A stretch of DNA of 64,000 bases from Penium margaritaceum. Its lineage: Eukaryota; Streptophyta; Zygnematophyceae; Desmidiales; Peniaceae. Positions 34,276-42,700 of this stretch are shown one piece after another. Position 1 is the stretch's first letter; each line of letters starts with the position of its first letter. The notes beneath the pieces were generated by a model, which was given only the letters and a program-made list of their open reading frames with translations, was not told the origin of the DNA and did not search any database. The DNA is taken from contig SZWC01001588.1 of assembly GCA_023375785.1 (NCBI GenBank), positions 184,230 through 248,229 on the forward strand, written 5' to 3'. The translations under genes and the position numbers were made by a program.

Positions 34276-35234
34276 GCTCAGCAGTGGTGACCATCACCTG
34301 GAGCTCCGTGATTCCACTTAGTACCAGCATGTGCTGAATTTCTACCTTCAAACCGTCCTGGTACTTGTCTCCATCTCCGGCTCACTCATGTCGTCAGTCT
34401 CTCAGCACAGCGCCAAGAGTCAACGCATGTACTCCAAGACTAGGCCGATCTGCTTCAGCTTCTTCAGCTTGTTGCGGGCGACCATAGAGGAATTCAAGAG
34501 ATGGAACCGATCCCTGATGGCTTGCTCAAACTGCTCCCATGTCGTCGGCACGCGAGCTCCGGCCTGCCTCGCGCCTGGCTGCCACAACATGGCATGTTGC
34601 ACGACTGCGTTCAAACCTCCTTGTCGAGTGGCTAGCACATTCAGCTCCCTTCACCACTCCAATGGTGCTCCGCATAGCAGTGTCACCGGGAAAGACACAC
34701 ACAAAGCATCGTCCTCGGAAGGTTGACTCAGAGCCCTAAAGTAGCTGCTCATAGCAAAAAACCAGGTCCAAATGCTCGCACCCTTAACTGGGGGAGTGGA
34801 CGGTTCCGAAGCCTTTGGCTTTGGTCTTGGCGGACTCCTTGACTGGGCCGTCCAGTGTTAGTCCCGTCACGCAGGTCAGCCATCTGCCGATTGACCCGCT
34901 CATGCTCCAGCTTGAGGGCTCCCAGCTGCTCTACGATGTACTGCAGGGCCTGCTCCATGGCTCTAGATAGCTGTTGGCTGTTGGAGATCCTTAGAAAAAA
35001 TTTGGCAGCGTTTGGACAGAAATGAAAAACAATTGGTAGCAATTTGGCAGTCCGGGATGGAAGTCTGACATCTTCGAAGTGCGTGGAAGTCACGTGTTGT
35101 CTCCCGCATGCGTACGGTAGGACGTGTAGATGCTCTGGAAAAATAAAAAAAATAGCGAGAGGTTGGCTCGTGCGTTGACTTTGAAGTCTGCTCCAAAAAT
35201 CTCCTTCTTGATCAGCCTCAACGTTGTCCAGCAC
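34276..35234 (-). pseudogene. Gypsy Gag (fossil)
   Basis: 34420-34638 matches the retrotransposon Gag domain (WEQFEQAIRDRFHLLNSSMVARNKLKKLKQ). 34749-35234 includes the probable N-terminal coiled region (MEQALQYIVEQLGALKLEHERVNRQMADLRDG). It is the particle protein of the element and sits directly after the leader. Confidence 0.8.
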
Positions 35235-35300
35235 ACTCCGTGCCTTCGCTCCTTAAAATTTGGCAAGCTCCGGCACCGCTTCCTCCCAACGTGTGGCTCC

Positions 35301-35313
35301 GGCTTTGATACCA
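35301..35313 (-). promoter_or_regulatory. Primer-binding site of the gypsy element (initiator Met tRNA 3' end)
   Basis: On the element strand TGGTATCAAAGCC lies two bases after the LTR end CTCACA. It differs at one position from the canonical TGGTATCAGAGCC. It contrasts with the anticodon-type sites of the two copia elements. Confidence 0.85.
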
Positions 35314-35315
35314 GA

Positions 35316-35727
35316 TGTGAGAGTGTGTGCTCTCTCAATAATTAGCCTTGGTGTGTGGAGAGCACAGTCGCAGCGGGAAGATAGACTTGGAGATGTCTGG
35401 AAGCTAGAGCTAGGTTTACAGGTTAATCACAATGAACAAAGTACAAGGTATTCATAATTTTTGGCTGGACAGGTCCTGGCCCTTGCCTACTACTTTCCCA
35501 ACTTTCTACAACAAGCTACTTGCACCTCTACTCGGTGCCCTACTTGAACCTGCACTTGGTGCCCTACTTGCACCTAGTGCCTGGTGCGAGAAGTGCTCGG
35601 CCGTCGATTGTCGACATCGACGGTCTATCCTCTCTCTCGGCGAGCCGCTACGTGTGTCAGATGTCACCACGTATGTTTCCCAGTGGTGAGTGTGGTCGTG
35701 GTTTTGCGCAAGCCACCGCAAGTACCA
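35316..35727 (-). repeat. 5' LTR of the gypsy element, 3' part
   Basis: Aligns with 21903-22300 of the other LTR. It contains three 24-bp tandem units at 35516-35587, each starting CTACTTG(C/A)ACCT, against two in the other LTR. The Penelope-like element begins at its edge. Confidence 0.88.
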
Positions 35728-35819
35728 TTGATTTGGGAGAAGGCATCTCAGAGAAGCGAGGACGAAGAAATCAGAGGAGTAAAAATGGACCAGTGGAAGT
35801 CTGAGAGAAAATCGGTAAA
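35728..35819 (-). repeat. 3' terminal repeat of the Penelope-like element
   Basis: 92 bp matching 39325-39416 at all but three positions. On the element strand it begins TTTACCGATTTTC and ends CCCAAATCAA. The hammerhead-like motif lies immediately upstream on that strand. Confidence 0.93.
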
Positions 35820-35861
35820 GGCATTACCGGTTTCGGCCAAAAAAGGCCTTCATCAGTGCCA
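35820..35861 (-). ncRNA. Hammerhead ribozyme-like motif
   Basis: On the minus strand CUGAUGA (35856-35850) and GAAAC (35834-35830) are the two conserved hammerhead core strings. Between them lies stem II, GGCC (35848-35845) with GGCC (35838-35835), capped by a T-rich loop and with one extra A before the stem. The palindrome ACCGGU (35831-35826) would make a very short stem III, followed by the expected cleavage triplet GUA. Stem I is UGGC-type pairing of 35860-35857 with 35823-35820, with one unpaired base next to the cleavage site. Short stem III and palindromic ends are known of Penelope-associated hammerheads, which are thought to act as dimers. The likely role is self-cleavage of element RNA. 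Activity is inferred, not shown. Confidence 0.72.
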
Positions 35862-35958
35862 TACACATTCTACCCAGACACTACCGTTATGTAGCAGGCA
35901 ATGGTCCAAAGCGACGCGAATGACTGCGCCGAAAGGAGTCGGCGGCAGGTTTTAGGTT

Positions 35959-37854
35959 CTACGCATTCTCAGAAGTAGTCCGGTGGTCACCTTGTAACCT
36001 AGAGGACATAAGGTAGGTGCCTAATTTTCTAGGAAGTCTCCATGCCAAAATAGCACGGTGTGAGAACACGGTGGCATTAAATCCTTGGAGGCGTTTTGCA
36101 AAACGTTGGAGATGGTGCCCAAGTCGTAGGCTCTCTAATATTGGATTTATGAGAGCCTTTAGGACGAGAGGCCTCTTTTGTTCTATTGACGCCTTTGGAG
36201 AGGATTGGCCTTCACAAAGTAGCTCAGAAATTTGAGCCTTGCGTTGGCTATGCCGAACCTGTGAGAAAATGTTGACGAGAAATCTCTGAGGGTAGCCTCG
36301 AGCTCGTAGTCGAGCCCAAAACGTTTTCTTGAGTTCTAAGAATTTTGTTGTCGACGGTGTGCGTAATAAATGCCATCGAAGCTCAGAGAGAATGAATGCC
36401 CTCAAACAACTCCTTGGGTGATAGCTGCAAAAGGGAAGGTAGAGATACTTGTTCATGAGTTTTTGAAATGTCATGACGTCCAAAATCCCGGAGGTCTCAA
36501 ACCTTTCTCCTTTGAAGAGGGTGATGTCGAGGAAGTCGATGGTAGTGTTGGAGATGTCCCACTTCAGCTTGATGTTCTTGTCAATGGAGTTGAACATGGT
36601 GAGAAAGAGGAGGAGGGAGTTCTGGTCACCTGTCCAAAGAATGAGGTCGTCGTCGATGTATCGTCGATGTAGGAGAGGTGCCACTGGACACTGTCGTTGC
36701 ACCTCTGAATCAAGATAGCTCATAAACACAATGGCAAAGGCAGGTGCTGTGGGTGTACCCATAGCTGTGCCCTTGACCTGTTTGTAGATATTATCTTGGA
36801 ATTCCACATAGGAATTGTGCATCACCCAAGAAAGAAGTTGGATGACTAGAGGTGCCTTGGGATGACGTGCCTGTTGTAAGAGAGAATGAATGTAGACTAG
36901 TGCCCTAGTGATGGGGATGCTTGGATAGAGTGCAACAACGTCATATGTTGCGAGAGTCACTGTCGGTGGCAGTTTAAGCTTCTCAACTTCAAGGAGAAGC
37001 GACGTACTATCCTTGAGGAAGGTTGCCTGTTTCTGCACCAGAGGTTGTAACTCAGCATCTAACCACCTAGAAACATTCGTGGTAATCAAAATATGACAGG
37101 CTGCAATAGGTCTGCCAACAGGGGGGTCCTTATGCACTTTGATCAGATAGTAGAAATTGGCTGGCTGCCACCCCTTATCTGGTTCCTGGCAGAAGAAAGC
37201 CCAAAGTGAGTTGGGCACTAGGCCTGAGTTTGCATTGCCATCCTTGATATGCAGCAGTTGAGCCTTGATAGAATCAAGGTCGCAATCCTGTCGAATGTAG
37301 GTACTGGAGTCATTCAAGTGGGAGAGGCACTCGTTGATGTAGTGCTCTCTGTCGAAAAGGACTAAACCTAGATTCTTGTCTGCAGCTTTGATGAAAACAG
37401 ATTTGTTTCCCCAAAGCTGTTTGAGTGCCACCCATAACTTTTTGGGCAGTGCACGTCGCACCTTCGGTTTGGCTAGTTTGAAGCATTCAGCAACTTCAGA
37501 CATCAAAATCTGGCAGTATTCCTCAATCTCTGCTGGTGCCTTGGATGGCATCCAAGCAGGGTTGGGAACATGAAATCTAGGGATTGAATTGTCAGCATTG
37601 TCCCTAAATTGCCACATGAGCCTGACATTTCTGAACAGATCTTTCAGGCATGGTTCCAGAGCTGAGAAGGAGCAGGGTTTAGGCCGTAGGACATAGTTGA
37701 GGCCCAAGGGTAGCAGGGACAGTTCATCAGGGGAGAGCCTCCTGTTGCTAAGGTTGTGCACTCCCTTGTTTACCAACCTGCAGTCCAACTCAGAAGGAGT
37801 CTTTCTAGCAAAGAGAAGCAGGGCTAGATCATGGATATCCAGATCTGGAAGCAA
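35959..37854 (-). CDS. Penelope-like reverse transcriptase
   Basis: 631 residues. Motifs in order: KSVFIKAADKNLGLVLFD (about 151-168), FYYLIKVHKDPPVGRPI (234-250), the motif A region TYDVVALYPSIP with catalytic Asp near 305, VKGTAMGTPTAPAFA (360-374), the motif C region RRYIDDDLILW with catalytic Asp near 401-402, and IDFLDITLFKG (439-449), then TFQKLMNKYLYLPFCSYHP, a hallmark of Penelope-like enzymes. The N-terminal 150 residues match the extension usual for this class. The C-terminal part (about 480-631) is a thumb-like basic region with no GIY-YIG nuclease. The start at 37854 lies 17 bases after the end of the preceding ORF. It would copy element RNA at a chromosomal 3' end. Confidence 0.93.
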   Translation of the reverse strand: MLPDLDIHDLALLLFARKTPSELDCRLVNKGVHNLSNRRLSPDELSLLPLGLNYVLRPKPCSFSALEPCLKDLFRNVRLMWQFRDNADNSIPRFHVPNPAWMPSKAPAEIEEYCQILMSEVAECFKLAKPKVRRALPKKLWVALKQLWGNKSVFIKAADKNLGLVLFDREHYINECLSHLNDSSTYIRQDCDLDSIKAQLLHIKDGNANSGLVPNSLWAFFCQEPDKGWQPANFYYLIKVHKDPPVGRPIAACHILITTNVSRWLDAELQPLVQKQATFLKDSTSLLLEVEKLKLPPTVTLATYDVVALYPSIPITRALVYIHSLLQQARHPKAPLVIQLLSWVMHNSYVEFQDNIYKQVKGTAMGTPTAPAFAIVFMSYLDSEVQRQCPVAPLLHRRYIDDDLILWTGDQNSLLLFLTMFNSIDKNIKLKWDISNTTIDFLDITLFKGERFETSGILDVMTFQKLMNKYLYLPFCSYHPRSCLRAFILSELRWHLLRTPSTTKFLELKKTFWARLRARGYPQRFLVNIFSQVRHSQRKAQISELLCEGQSSPKASIEQKRPLVLKALINPILESLRLGHHLQRFAKRLQGFNATVFSHRAILAWRLPRKLGTYLMSSRLQGDHRTTSENA

Positions 37855-37871
37855 ATGCCGCTTGCACGGCC

Positions 37872-38690
37872 TTACTCGTTTTTTGACTTCTTCTTGAAGT
37901 GTTTGCCCTTGGCCTTGTAGTCCTGCTTTGGCTTCTGGGTCTGCTTAGTCTTGCGGTTGTCTTTGTCTCTGGTCTTGAAGTCTTTCACGTTGTTCTGGTT
38001 GTTGTTGTAGTTTATGCGCCGAGGAGGCTTGGCTGGAGCGGTCTTGGGTGTTGTAGACTTGGGCGTGGTCTTGGCGGTTGGGGCGGTTTGCTTGGGTGCG
38101 GCAGTTGCATTTGCATTTGCTCGCTTTTGTTGACCGTTGCCCTTCTTGTTGCCAGTGGCCTTGTTGCCGAAGTTTCTGGTTTTGTTGCCCACAAAACCAC
38201 CACCTTTTTTCAGCAGTTTTTGGATGGCTGCTGCCACGGTCTGCTCAACCTTCTTGTTGATGAGCTCCTGGCATGTAGGCTCCAGGTCCATGGCTTCGGC
38301 GGCGGTAGTTGCTGCCTCCAGCTTGGCTTTGGCTTCTTCTGCCTTTTGTTCGCCCGCCATGCGGGTCACTTCATGGCGAGCGATCATGTCCAGAACTTTC
38401 TGATCTGTGTCCGCCAGCAGTTTTGCCTTCCATTCCTCGCAAAACTTGGTGACGTCGTATGCAGTAGAGATGGTGGAGGCGGAGAGAGTAGGGCGGCAAA
38501 TCTTCTTGAGGCTTTCGTCTAGGACGGCTTTGGCATTGAGTAGCCGTCCTAGGACAGCCGTGCGATGTACTTGCTTGCCCTGGATGATGAGCTGGTGTAG
38601 TTGGCGGTTATGAGCCGCCTGTAGGTCCATGAGCTTGACTTTCCATTCAGCCGCAAGCTCAGGCTCATCATGTGCAAAGAAGTCTGGCAC
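37872..38690 (-). CDS. ORF1 of the Penelope-like element: basic, coiled-coil protein
   Basis: 272 residues of no family I recognise. Residues 1-90 are mixed helical sequence. About 105-165 is rich in Ala, Glu and Lys in heptad-like order (EQKAEEAKAKLEAATTAAEA, INKKVEQTVAAAIQKLLKK), a probable coiled coil. From 166 to the end the protein is Lys/Asn/Gln/Thr-rich and strongly basic, as in nucleic-acid-binding tails. It could be an RNA-binding chaperone comparable in role to LINE ORF1 proteins, but that is inference. It sits 20 bases after ORF0 and 17 bases before the reverse transcriptase, in a different frame from each. Confidence 0.75.
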   Translation of the reverse strand: MPDFFAHDEPELAAEWKVKLMDLQAAHNRQLHQLIIQGKQVHRTAVLGRLLNAKAVLDESLKKICRPTLSASTISTAYDVTKFCEEWKAKLLADTDQKVLDMIARHEVTRMAGEQKAEEAKAKLEAATTAAEAMDLEPTCQELINKKVEQTVAAAIQKLLKKGGGFVGNKTRNFGNKATGNKKGNGQQKRANANATAAPKQTAPTAKTTPKSTTPKTAPAKPPRRINYNNNQNNVKDFKTRDKDNRKTKQTQKPKQDYKAKGKHFKKKSKNE

Positions 38691-38710
38691 TTTGAGCTAG
38701 CAGGATCTGG

Positions 38711-39343
38711 CTACGTCGCCGGCTGCCTGGAGTTCGAGCAGTTTGGCGAGTGTTTTTTCAATGCGGCTAAGCTTGTCCATGTCCTTGGTCGCGTTGCGGA
38801 GGACTTCCACTGCAATCTGCGCCATTTCCGGGGGCAGGTCTCCAGGGAGGAGACTGATTCGATCTGGCCGATGAGCACAGTGTTCTCGGTCGGCGTGGAG
38901 CTTGGACAGTTGGAGGTTGCAGCCGCATAGTGGTTGGTGTTGACGTTGCCGTTGGGGTTCGCGGCGTTGAAGGTGAAAGTGGCATTGTTCAGGCCACTAG
39001 TGCCAGCAGCAGTTGGTGCGATGGCTTCGTTCGCAGCAGTGCGAGCGATGGCGGGGTTGGCGGCCTGGTGTGTCGCAGCGGTAGTGCTGACCGGTGCAGT
39101 CCGTGCGTGGCGTTGCTGGACTTCGACGGCCATGTCTTCGTTGTCGTCGTCGTTTTCGATAGAGTCTTCGACGACCTCGACAGTCGATGGGTCAACTGTG
39201 TCCATCGGTCGAGTGGGTGCCGCCCTCTTTTTGCGAGGAGCCAAGGTCGCGTTATCCGTCGATTCGGTTGCGTCGTTGGTGGTGATCGGTCGTTCCTTGG
39301 CTCGTGAGGCGTTGGCAGGTGCACTTGATTCGGGAGAAGGCAT
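38711..39343 (-). CDS. ORF0 of the Penelope-like element: low-complexity Ala/Thr/Asn-rich protein
   Basis: 210 residues starting MPSPESSAPANASRAK. Its ATG lies inside the upstream 92-bp terminal repeat. An acidic patch (VVEDSIENDDDNEDMAVEV, about 56-74) is followed by long Ala/Thr/Asn-rich sequence, then a basic Trp-containing tail. It resembles no domain I know and looks largely disordered. Being in the same strand and order as ORF1 and the reverse transcriptase, it is probably part of the element. Chance openness is the alternative. Confidence 0.55.
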   Translation of the reverse strand: MPSPESSAPANASRAKERPITTNDATESTDNATLAPRKKRAAPTRPMDTVDPSTVEVVEDSIENDDDNEDMAVEVQQRHARTAPVSTTAATHQAANPAIARTAANEAIAPTAAGTSGLNNATFTFNAANPNGNVNTNHYAAATSNCPSSTPTENTVLIGQIESVSSLETCPRKWRRLQWKSSATRPRTWTSLAALKKHSPNCSNSRQPAT

Positions 39344-39416
39344 CTCAGAGCAGCGAGGACGAAGAAATCAGAGGAGTAAGAATGGACCAGTGGAAGTCTG
39401 AGAGAAAATCGGTAAA
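39325..39416 (-). repeat. 5' terminal repeat of the Penelope-like element
   Basis: Copy of 35728-35819 with three substitutions. On the element strand it starts at TTTACCG, about five bases downstream of where the hammerhead-like motif of the other copy would cut. The motif itself is missing here. Confidence 0.93.
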
Positions 39417-39755
39417 AATGGACCGCGTCCAGTGCTGAAAGTCTTCCGTTGAGACAGTCCCTCGGCAGGTAGCGTAACTGGTACGCGACTCGTTGAGAGG
39501 AGGAAAGCCACCCTCGCGTAGTGTATCCAGAATGCCAAGCAAAGTTGCGAGAAAAAAACGGCCGTGGTGTGTGGAGCTCAAACTTGCTTGCTCGCTCCTT
39601 GCTTCCTCGCTTCTTCGCATCCTCACATCCTCGCAATCAAGCAAAGTCGAGCTTGACCGCGAGCCCAATTTCCAAAAAGCAGAAAATGGCCCAGATGCTC
39701 CTGAAACTTGGACGAGGCCCCGAGTATGCCTGGAAAACATGGGCATCTCATTACA
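39417..39755 (-). repeat. 5' LTR of the gypsy element, 5' part
   Basis: Aligns with about 22305-22636 of the 3' LTR, including GTACGC(G/T)ACT and GAGAGGAGGAAAGCCA. It ends at 39755 (TGTAATGAG on the element strand), where satellite resumes. Confidence 0.88.
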
Positions 39756-42700
39756 CCCTAGTTGCACCTGAGTTGCGTCCTAGTTATGCCCTAGTTGCGT
39801 CCTAGTTGCACCCTACTTGTCCCCTAGTTAGGGCCCTAGGTTTGCCCTAGTTTTGCCCTACTTCCGCCCTACTTGAGCCCTACATACACCCTAGTTGCGC
39901 CCTAGTTGCACTCTAGTTGCGCCCTACTTATGCCCTACTGGCGTCCTAGTTGTGCCTTAGTTGCACCCTAGTTACGCCCAGCTTACGCCCTTCTTGCATC
40001 CTAGTTTTTTCCTAGTTGCGCCCTAGTTGCATCCTAATTACCCCATACTTGCTCCCTAGTTGTGCCCTATGTGCCCCATAGTTAGGCCTCAGTTGGACAC
40101 TAGCCAAGCCCTAGTTGTGCCCTAGTCGCAACCTAGTTGTGCCATACTTACGCTCCACTTGCAGCCTAGTTGCGCACTACTTGGACCCTAATTTCGCCCG
40201 ACTTGCGCCCTAGTTACACCCTAGTTGCACCTCACTTGGGCACTAGGTACGCCCTAGTTGCGCCCTACTTGTTTCCTAGTTGTGTCGTAATTCTTTCCTA
40301 CTTTTGCCCTTCTTTCACCCTAGTTGCACCCTAGTTGCCGCCTAGTTGCACAGTACTTGAGCTCTACTTGCACCATAATTGGGTCCTACTTGTGCCCTAG
40401 TTGTGTCCTACTTATGCCCTACTCGCACCCTACTAGCACCCTAGTTACACCCTAATTGCATCCTCGTTGCGCCCTAGTTGCGCCCTAGTTGCGTCCTACT
40501 TGTGTCCTAATTGCACCCTAGTTGCACCCACGTTATGTTCTTGTTGCGCCCTAGTTGCGTGCTACTTGTGCCCTACTTACGCCCTACTTGTGTACTAGTT
40601 TTGCTCCAGTTGCGCCTCAGTTGGGAACTAGCTACGCCCTAGTTTTGCCCTAGTTTTGCCCTAGTTGCGCCCTAGTTGCGCCCTACTTGCGTCCTACTTG
40701 TGTCCAATATGCCCCCTACTTGGTCCCTTTTTGCATCCTACTTGCGTCCTAGCAGTACCCTAATTGCGCCTCACTTGAGCACTAGCTATGCCCTAGTTGC
40801 ACCCTAGTTGCGCCCTACTTGTACCCAGCTTGCACCCTACTTGCGCCCTAGTTGCATCCTAGTTGCGCCCAACTTGCGCCTTTCTTACACCTTACTTGTG
40901 CCCTTGTTGCGACCTAGTTGCATCCCAGTTGTGCCCTAGTTGCACCCTACTTGCGCCCTACTTGCGCCCTAGTTCCACACTATTTTTTACCCTATTTGCG
41001 CCCTGCTTGCGTCCTACTTCCATCCTAGTTTCATTCTAGTTATGCCCTTGTTCTGTCATACTTGTACCCTACTTGCACCTAATTGCGCCCTAGTTGCACC
41101 CTAGTTGCACCTTAGTTGCACGCTACGTGCGCCCTACTTGCGCCCTACTTGTTCCCTAGTTGTGCCCTAGTTGTACCCTAGTTGTGCCCTAGTTGTGCTT
41201 TAGTTGTGCCCTAGTTATGTCCAAGTTGCGCCTCAGTTGCGCACTAGCTACACCATAGTTGCGCCCTAGTTGTGCCCGAGTTGCGCCATTGTTAAGCCCT
41301 ACTTGCACCCTGCTTGCGCCCTAGTTGCGCCCTACTTGCGTCCAAGTTAGCTCTAGTTGCGCACTAGTTGCACCCTGGTTGTGCGTCAATTGGAAACTTA
41401 CTACGCCCTAGTTGTGCCCTAGTTCCCTCCAAGTTGCGCCCTACTTGTGCCCCACATGGCCCTACTTGTGCCTTAGTTGTGTCCTAGCTATACCCTAGTT
41501 GCACCCTAGTTGCGCCCTAGTTGTGCCCTAGTTGCGCCGTAGTTGTGCCCTAGTTATGCCCTACTTTTTCCCTACTTGTGACCTTTTTGTGCCCTACTTA
41601 TGCCCTTGTTGTGCTTACTTGCGTCCTACTTTCATCCTTGTTGTGCCCTAGTTTCGCCTTTGTTGTGCCCTTCTTACACCCTACGTGTACCCTACTTGTG
41701 TCGTAGTTGCACCCTAGTCGTGCCCAACTTGTACATGACTTGTGTCCTACTTGCGCCCTAGTTTTGCCCTAGTTGTGCCCTAGTTGCACCCTACCTGCAC
41801 CCTACTTGCACTATTCGTACCCTACTTGTGCCTTAGTTGCGCCCTAGTGACACCATGCTTGCGCCCTGATTGCCCTACTTGTGGCCTTCTTGCGCCCTAG
41901 TTGTGCCCTGGCTGCGCCCTAGTTGTACCCTACTTGTGTCCTACTTGCATGCTACTTGTGCCCTAGATACGCCCTAGTTGCGCCCTACTTGTACTCTGCT
42001 AGCGCTCTAGTTGGGCCTTCTTGCGTCCTAGTTGCACCCTAGTTGTGCCCTACTTGCGCCCTAGTTGTGCCCTAGTTGCGCCTCAATTGGACACTAGCTA
42101 CGCCCTAGTTGCACCCTAAGTGCTCCCTAGTTCCACCCTACTTGCACACTACTTGGGCTCTACTTGCATCCTAGTTGCGCCCTAGTTGTGCCCTAGTTGC
42201 ACTCAACTTGCGCCCTAAATGCATCTCAGTTGGGCACTAGCAATGCCCTAATTAGGCCCGATTTGCACCCTTCTTGCGCTCTACTTGTGTCCTAATTCCA
42301 CCCTGTTTCCGCCCTAGTTGTTCCCTAGTTGCACCCTAGTTGCGCCCTAGTTGCACCTCCGTTGGACACTAGCTACGCCCTAGTTGTACCGTAGTTGCGC
42401 CCTACTTGCATCCTAGTTGTGTCCTACGTGCGCCCTAGTTGCGCCCTAGTTGTGCCCTTCTTATGTCCTATTTGTGCCCTACTGACATCCTACTTACGCC
42501 CTACTTTTTCCCTAGTTGCGCCCTATTTGTGCCATCATTGCGCCCTAATTGTACCCTACTTATGCCCTAGTTATGCCCTAGTTGCGTACCACTTGCGCCC
42601 TAGTTGCACCCTACTTGCATCCTTGTTTCTCCCTAGTTATGCCTAAGTTGGGCACTAGTTATGCCTTAGTTGCACCCTAGTTGCTCCCTAGTTGAACCCT

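Larger units (their letters stand above)
35728..39416 (-). mobile_element. Penelope-like retroelement with hammerhead-like motif and terminal direct repeats
   Basis: About 3.69 kb, inserted in the gypsy 5' LTR. Element order on the minus strand: 92-bp repeat (39416-39325), ORF0, ORF1, reverse transcriptase ORF, short 3' region, hammerhead-like motif, second copy of the 92-bp repeat (35819-35728). Direct terminal repeats and hammerhead motifs are known traits of Penelope-like elements. No GIY-YIG endonuclease is visible, as in the endonuclease-lacking groups reported at telomeres. No clear target duplication is seen. The reverse transcriptase frame is uninterrupted, so this is a recent insertion compared with the gypsy it sits in. 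Confidence 0.88.
21903..39755 (-). mobile_element. Ty3/gypsy chromovirus, old, interrupted by a copia and a Penelope-like element
   Basis: Element order on the minus strand: 5' LTR (39755 down to 35316, split by the PLE), initiator-Met primer site, Gag, protease, reverse transcriptase, RNase H, integrase (split by the copia), chromodomain, polypurine tract, 3' LTR (22636 down to 21903). Removing both insertions leaves about 6.3 kb, normal for this family, with LTRs of about 751 and 734 bp. The coding region is in roughly eight to ten open pieces and the LTRs differ often, so it is the oldest layer of the nest. Satellite lies on both sides. No exact 5-bp target duplication is visible, though satellite background makes that hard to judge. 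Confidence 0.92.

Noticed and set aside
35316-35730. LTR fragment at 35316 as an independent solo LTR
   Set aside because: It aligns with only part of the other LTR, and the missing part lies at 39417-39755 beyond the Penelope-like element, so it is one split LTR.
21898-39760. Target-site duplication for the gypsy element
   Set aside because: The flanking pentamers CTACT and CCCTA are not identical, and satellite sequence gives chance similarity, so I did not call one.
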